A DNA stretch of 7,105 bases. Source: QNFN01 sp033722135. GTDB taxonomy: Bacteria > Pseudomonadota > Gammaproteobacteria > QNFN01. The stretch lies in contig JAWVZO010000137.1 of the NCBI GenBank assembly GCA_033722135.1, forward strand, positions 1 to 7,105, given 5' to 3'. A model generated the notes under the pieces. That model was given only the letters and a program-made list of their open reading frames with translations. It did no database searches and was not told where the DNA came from. Position 1 is the first letter of the stretch, and the number at the start of each line of letters is the position of its first letter. Shown here in pieces: positions 5,024-7,105 of this stretch. The position numbers and the translations under genes were made by a program.

Positions 5024-7105
5024 TTGGCACGCCATGTCACATGGGCGGTGATTGTCACGGCCCTCGTCCTGCCCGTTCCGGGCCTGGGGGCCGAAGCCGA
5101 GGAGTCATCCCGGGCACCCGAGGATCCCTTTTTCATCGACCTCCCCGTGGTCCTGACCGCGACGCGCTTGTCGCAGCCTCCACAGGACGCGCCGGCCGCG
5201 GTGTTCGTGATCGACCGGGAGATGATCGACGCCAGCGGCGCGCGCGAGATCGCCGACCTGATGCGGCTGGCGCCCGGGTTCATCGTCGCGACCGACAACG
5301 GCAACCGGCGGGCCGTCGGCTACCGCGGGTTCGTCGATTCCTACGGGCGACGACTGCAGGTGCTGATCGATGGCCGCTCGGTCTACATGCCCCTGTTCGG
5401 CGGAACGACCTGGACCGACCTGCCGCTGGCGCTCGACGACATCGAGCGCATCGAGGTGATCCGGGGCCCGAACGGCGCCTCCTACGGGGCCAACGCCTTC
5501 CAGGGCGTGGTCAACATCCTCACCCGCCACCCCGACGTGAGCCAGGGCCTCTACCTCCACGCCGCTGGGGGTGACCCCGACTACCGGCAGGGCGTGCTCC
5601 GTCACGGCTTCCCGCTCGGCTCCGCGGAGGTGCGCTACACGCTCGGCTACGAGGAGGACAGCGGCTACGACGTGCCGCTCGACAACCAGGTCGACGGCAA
5701 GGAGCTCGGGCTGGCCACCTTCGACGCGATGCTCGACACGACGTCACGCGACCGGCTCCGCCTCCAGGCGGGCATCAAGCGCGGTGACCTCCGGGACGGA
5801 GGGAACGATATCGATGCCGTGACGAACACCATCAATGGCCCAACCGTCGAGGACCCGCCGCGCACGGTCGACGTGGAGCACCTGTTCGGCCAGATCGAGT
5901 GGGAGCATCAACTGCAGAACGGCGACGTCGTGAAGGCGCTGGGTTACGTACAGCAGCTCACCCACGACGACGACTACCCGACGCTGCTGCCCCCGACGCA
6001 CCCCGACAATCCGTCGGGCACGGACCTGTTCGTCGACTTCAGCCGCTCGAGAGAGGAGCGGCGGTACGCCGTCGAACTGCAGCACCTGCTGCAACCGAAC
6101 CGCGATCTACGGGTCGTCTGGGGCGTCGAGCTCCGCCAGGACGAGGTTGAATCCACGGCACTGCTGGGCCCCGGCAGCCCGGTCGAGAACACCCTTTTCC
6201 GGCTCTTCGCCAATGCCGAGTGGCAGCTCGCCCCGGAACTGCTGATGAACGCGGGCGTCATGCTGGAGGAGCACGAGATCTTCGACGACGCGGTCTCGCC
6301 CCGCCTGGCGCTCAATTTCTCTCCGTCGACCAACCATACCTTCCGCATCGCGGCCTCGCGCTCGGTGCGCACGCCGTCCGTCTACGAGGCCAGGTCGGAC
6401 GAGTTCTACCCGCTGGATCTCGATTTCAGCGGCGGAGGCGGACCGGGAATCGATGGCGAGATCGATGCGATCTACCAGGTTTCGAAGTCCGCCTTCACCC
6501 CGGACAACGAGACCGTCGAGGCCCTGGAACTCGGTTGGCTCTTCGAGCTCATGGACGACCGCCGCCTGCGGGGCGACGTCAGGATTTTCTACGAGCGTTA
6601 CCGCAAGATGCTCAACGATTATCCCTACCGGTTCACCGGCCGTGACGACCTGGGGGCCTGTTCGATCACCGGGGGTTTCTGCGGCAACGCGAACAATGGC
6701 TTTGGCAACGTCGATCATCCGAAACCGACGACCTTCGGGGTCGCCAACCAGATCGATCTCGATTTCTACGGGCTCGAGGCCAGCCTGGAGGCGAGGCCCA
6801 GCACCCTGAGCCGCATCATCGCCTCCTATACCTTGAACAAGCTCCATGACCTGGAAGCGCGCCGCCCCGACCTTCTCGATTACCCCTACACCGACTTCGG
6901 GACGAACACCGCCAGGCTCAACCCCACCCTTCTCGCCCAGGTGACCGACGAGTGGGAGCGGTCCTACCCCTCGCACATCTTCAGTCTCCTGGCCATCCAC
7001 CGTCCCGACGATCACCTCACGCTCAGCGCGGCCGTCTACCACCTGAGCAACACCCAGTTCCTCGAGGTCGGCGATAGATTGCCGGGATACACGCGGCTCG
7101 ACCTG
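5024..7105 (+). CDS. TonB-dependent outer-membrane receptor (3' end outside window)
   Basis: An open frame of 694 codons with no stop, cut by the window edge; probably only the last barrel strands are missing. Residues 1-23 (MARHVTWAVIVTALVLPVPG, then LGA) are a Sec signal peptide with cleavage after LGA. A TonB-box-like stretch, IDLPVVLTATR, lies at 38-48. The plug domain spans about 50-170, with RLQVLIDGRSVY, DLPLALDDIERIEVIRGP (RGP at 147-149) and YGANAFQGVVNILTR. The barrel follows and includes the conserved SPRLALNFSP and ASRSVRTPSVYE. C546 and C553 lie in a presumed surface loop rich in Gly and Asn, and could form a small disulfide. The receptor would import a siderophore, cobalamin or another bulky solute using TonB-ExbBD energy; the ligand is not predictable. 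The TTG start is supported by GGAGG and the signal peptide. A structured leader and its own promoter suggest it is regulated separately from the upstream operon. Confidence 0.93.
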   Translation, partial: MARHVTWAVIVTALVLPVPGLGAEAEESSRAPEDPFFIDLPVVLTATRLSQPPQDAPAAVFVIDREMIDASGAREIADLMRLAPGFIVATDNGNRRAVGYRGFVDSYGRRLQVLIDGRSVYMPLFGGTTWTDLPLALDDIERIEVIRGPNGASYGANAFQGVVNILTRHPDVSQGLYLHAAGGDPDYRQGVLRHGFPLGSAEVRYTLGYEEDSGYDVPLDNQVDGKELGLATFDAMLDTTSRDRLRLQAGIKRGDLRDGGNDIDAVTNTINGPTVEDPPRTVDVEHLFGQIEWEHQLQNGDVVKALGYVQQLTHDDDYPTLLPPTHPDNPSGTDLFVDFSRSREERRYAVELQHLLQPNRDLRVVWGVELRQDEVESTALLGPGSPVENTLFRLFANAEWQLAPELLMNAGVMLEEHEIFDDAVSPRLALNFSPSTNHTFRIAASRSVRTPSVYEARSDEFYPLDLDFSGGGGPGIDGEIDAIYQVSKSAFTPDNETVEALELGWLFELMDDRRLRGDVRIFYERYRKMLNDYPYRFTGRDDLGACSITGGFCGNANNGFGNVDHPKPTTFGVANQIDLDFYGLEASLEARPSTLSRIIASYTLNKLHDLEARRPDLLDYPYTDFGTNTARLNPTLLAQVTDEWERSYPSHIFSLLAIHRPDDHLTLSAAVYHLSNTQFLEVGDRLPGYTRLDL

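Noticed and set aside
4836..5051. Small plus-strand open frame over the receptor leader
   Set aside because: It has no Shine-Dalgarno, overlaps the promoter, leader hairpins and receptor start, and its translation has no recognisable features.
1..7105. CRISPR arrays, tRNA/rRNA genes, insertion sequences
   Set aside because: No regularly spaced repeats, cloverleaf-like sequence, transposase motif or terminal repeats were seen on reading both strands.

Overview
The window is strongly G+C-rich bacterial chromosomal DNA with densely packed genes. A pilin-accessory membrane protein of the TfpX/TfpZ type and an outer-membrane TonB-dependent receptor point to a Gram-negative, most likely gammaproteobacterial, host. 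This is an inference from family distribution; there is no rRNA or marker gene here.

Left edge (1-329, minus strand): the N-terminal part of a TfpX/TfpZ-family type IV pilin accessory protein, running off the window. Positions 330-471 form a divergent intergenic region with a possible extended -10 promoter and a small inverted repeat.

Centre (472-4662, plus strand): four genes whose ends overlap by 4, 4 and 1 nt, so they are almost certainly one translationally coupled operon. In order they encode a PLP fold-type II enzyme of the diaminopropionate ammonia-lyase (DpaL/YgeX) family, an M20D-type amidohydrolase/aminoacylase, an M24 (creatinase/prolidase-like) metallohydrolase, and a two-cysteine enzyme of the Asp/Glu racemase - maleate isomerase - arylmalonate decarboxylase superfamily. 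The enzyme classes resemble ectoine-utilisation (eut/doe) sets and the E. coli ygeX-ygeY pair, but the members differ from both. The PLP enzyme lacks one of the two DpaL catalytic aspartates. The M24 protein keeps all five metal ligands but lacks the two accessory histidines usual in peptidases. The deacylase is M20, not DoeB-like. The most economical reading is an undescribed catabolic route in which an amide- or ring-containing amino-acid derivative is opened or hydrolysed, deacylated, isomerised, and deaminated by the PLP enzyme. The substrate cannot be named from sequence, and no transporter or regulator lies in the window.

Intergenic 4663-5023: G+C-rich inverted repeats (possible terminator), then a sharp A+T-rich island with a 7-bp inverted repeat and a sigma70-like promoter, then a structured leader of about 150 nt with three hairpins.

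Right edge (5024-7105, plus strand): a TonB-dependent outer-membrane receptor starting at TTG, with a clear signal peptide, plug and most of the barrel, cut by the window end. It may or may not import the operon's substrate.
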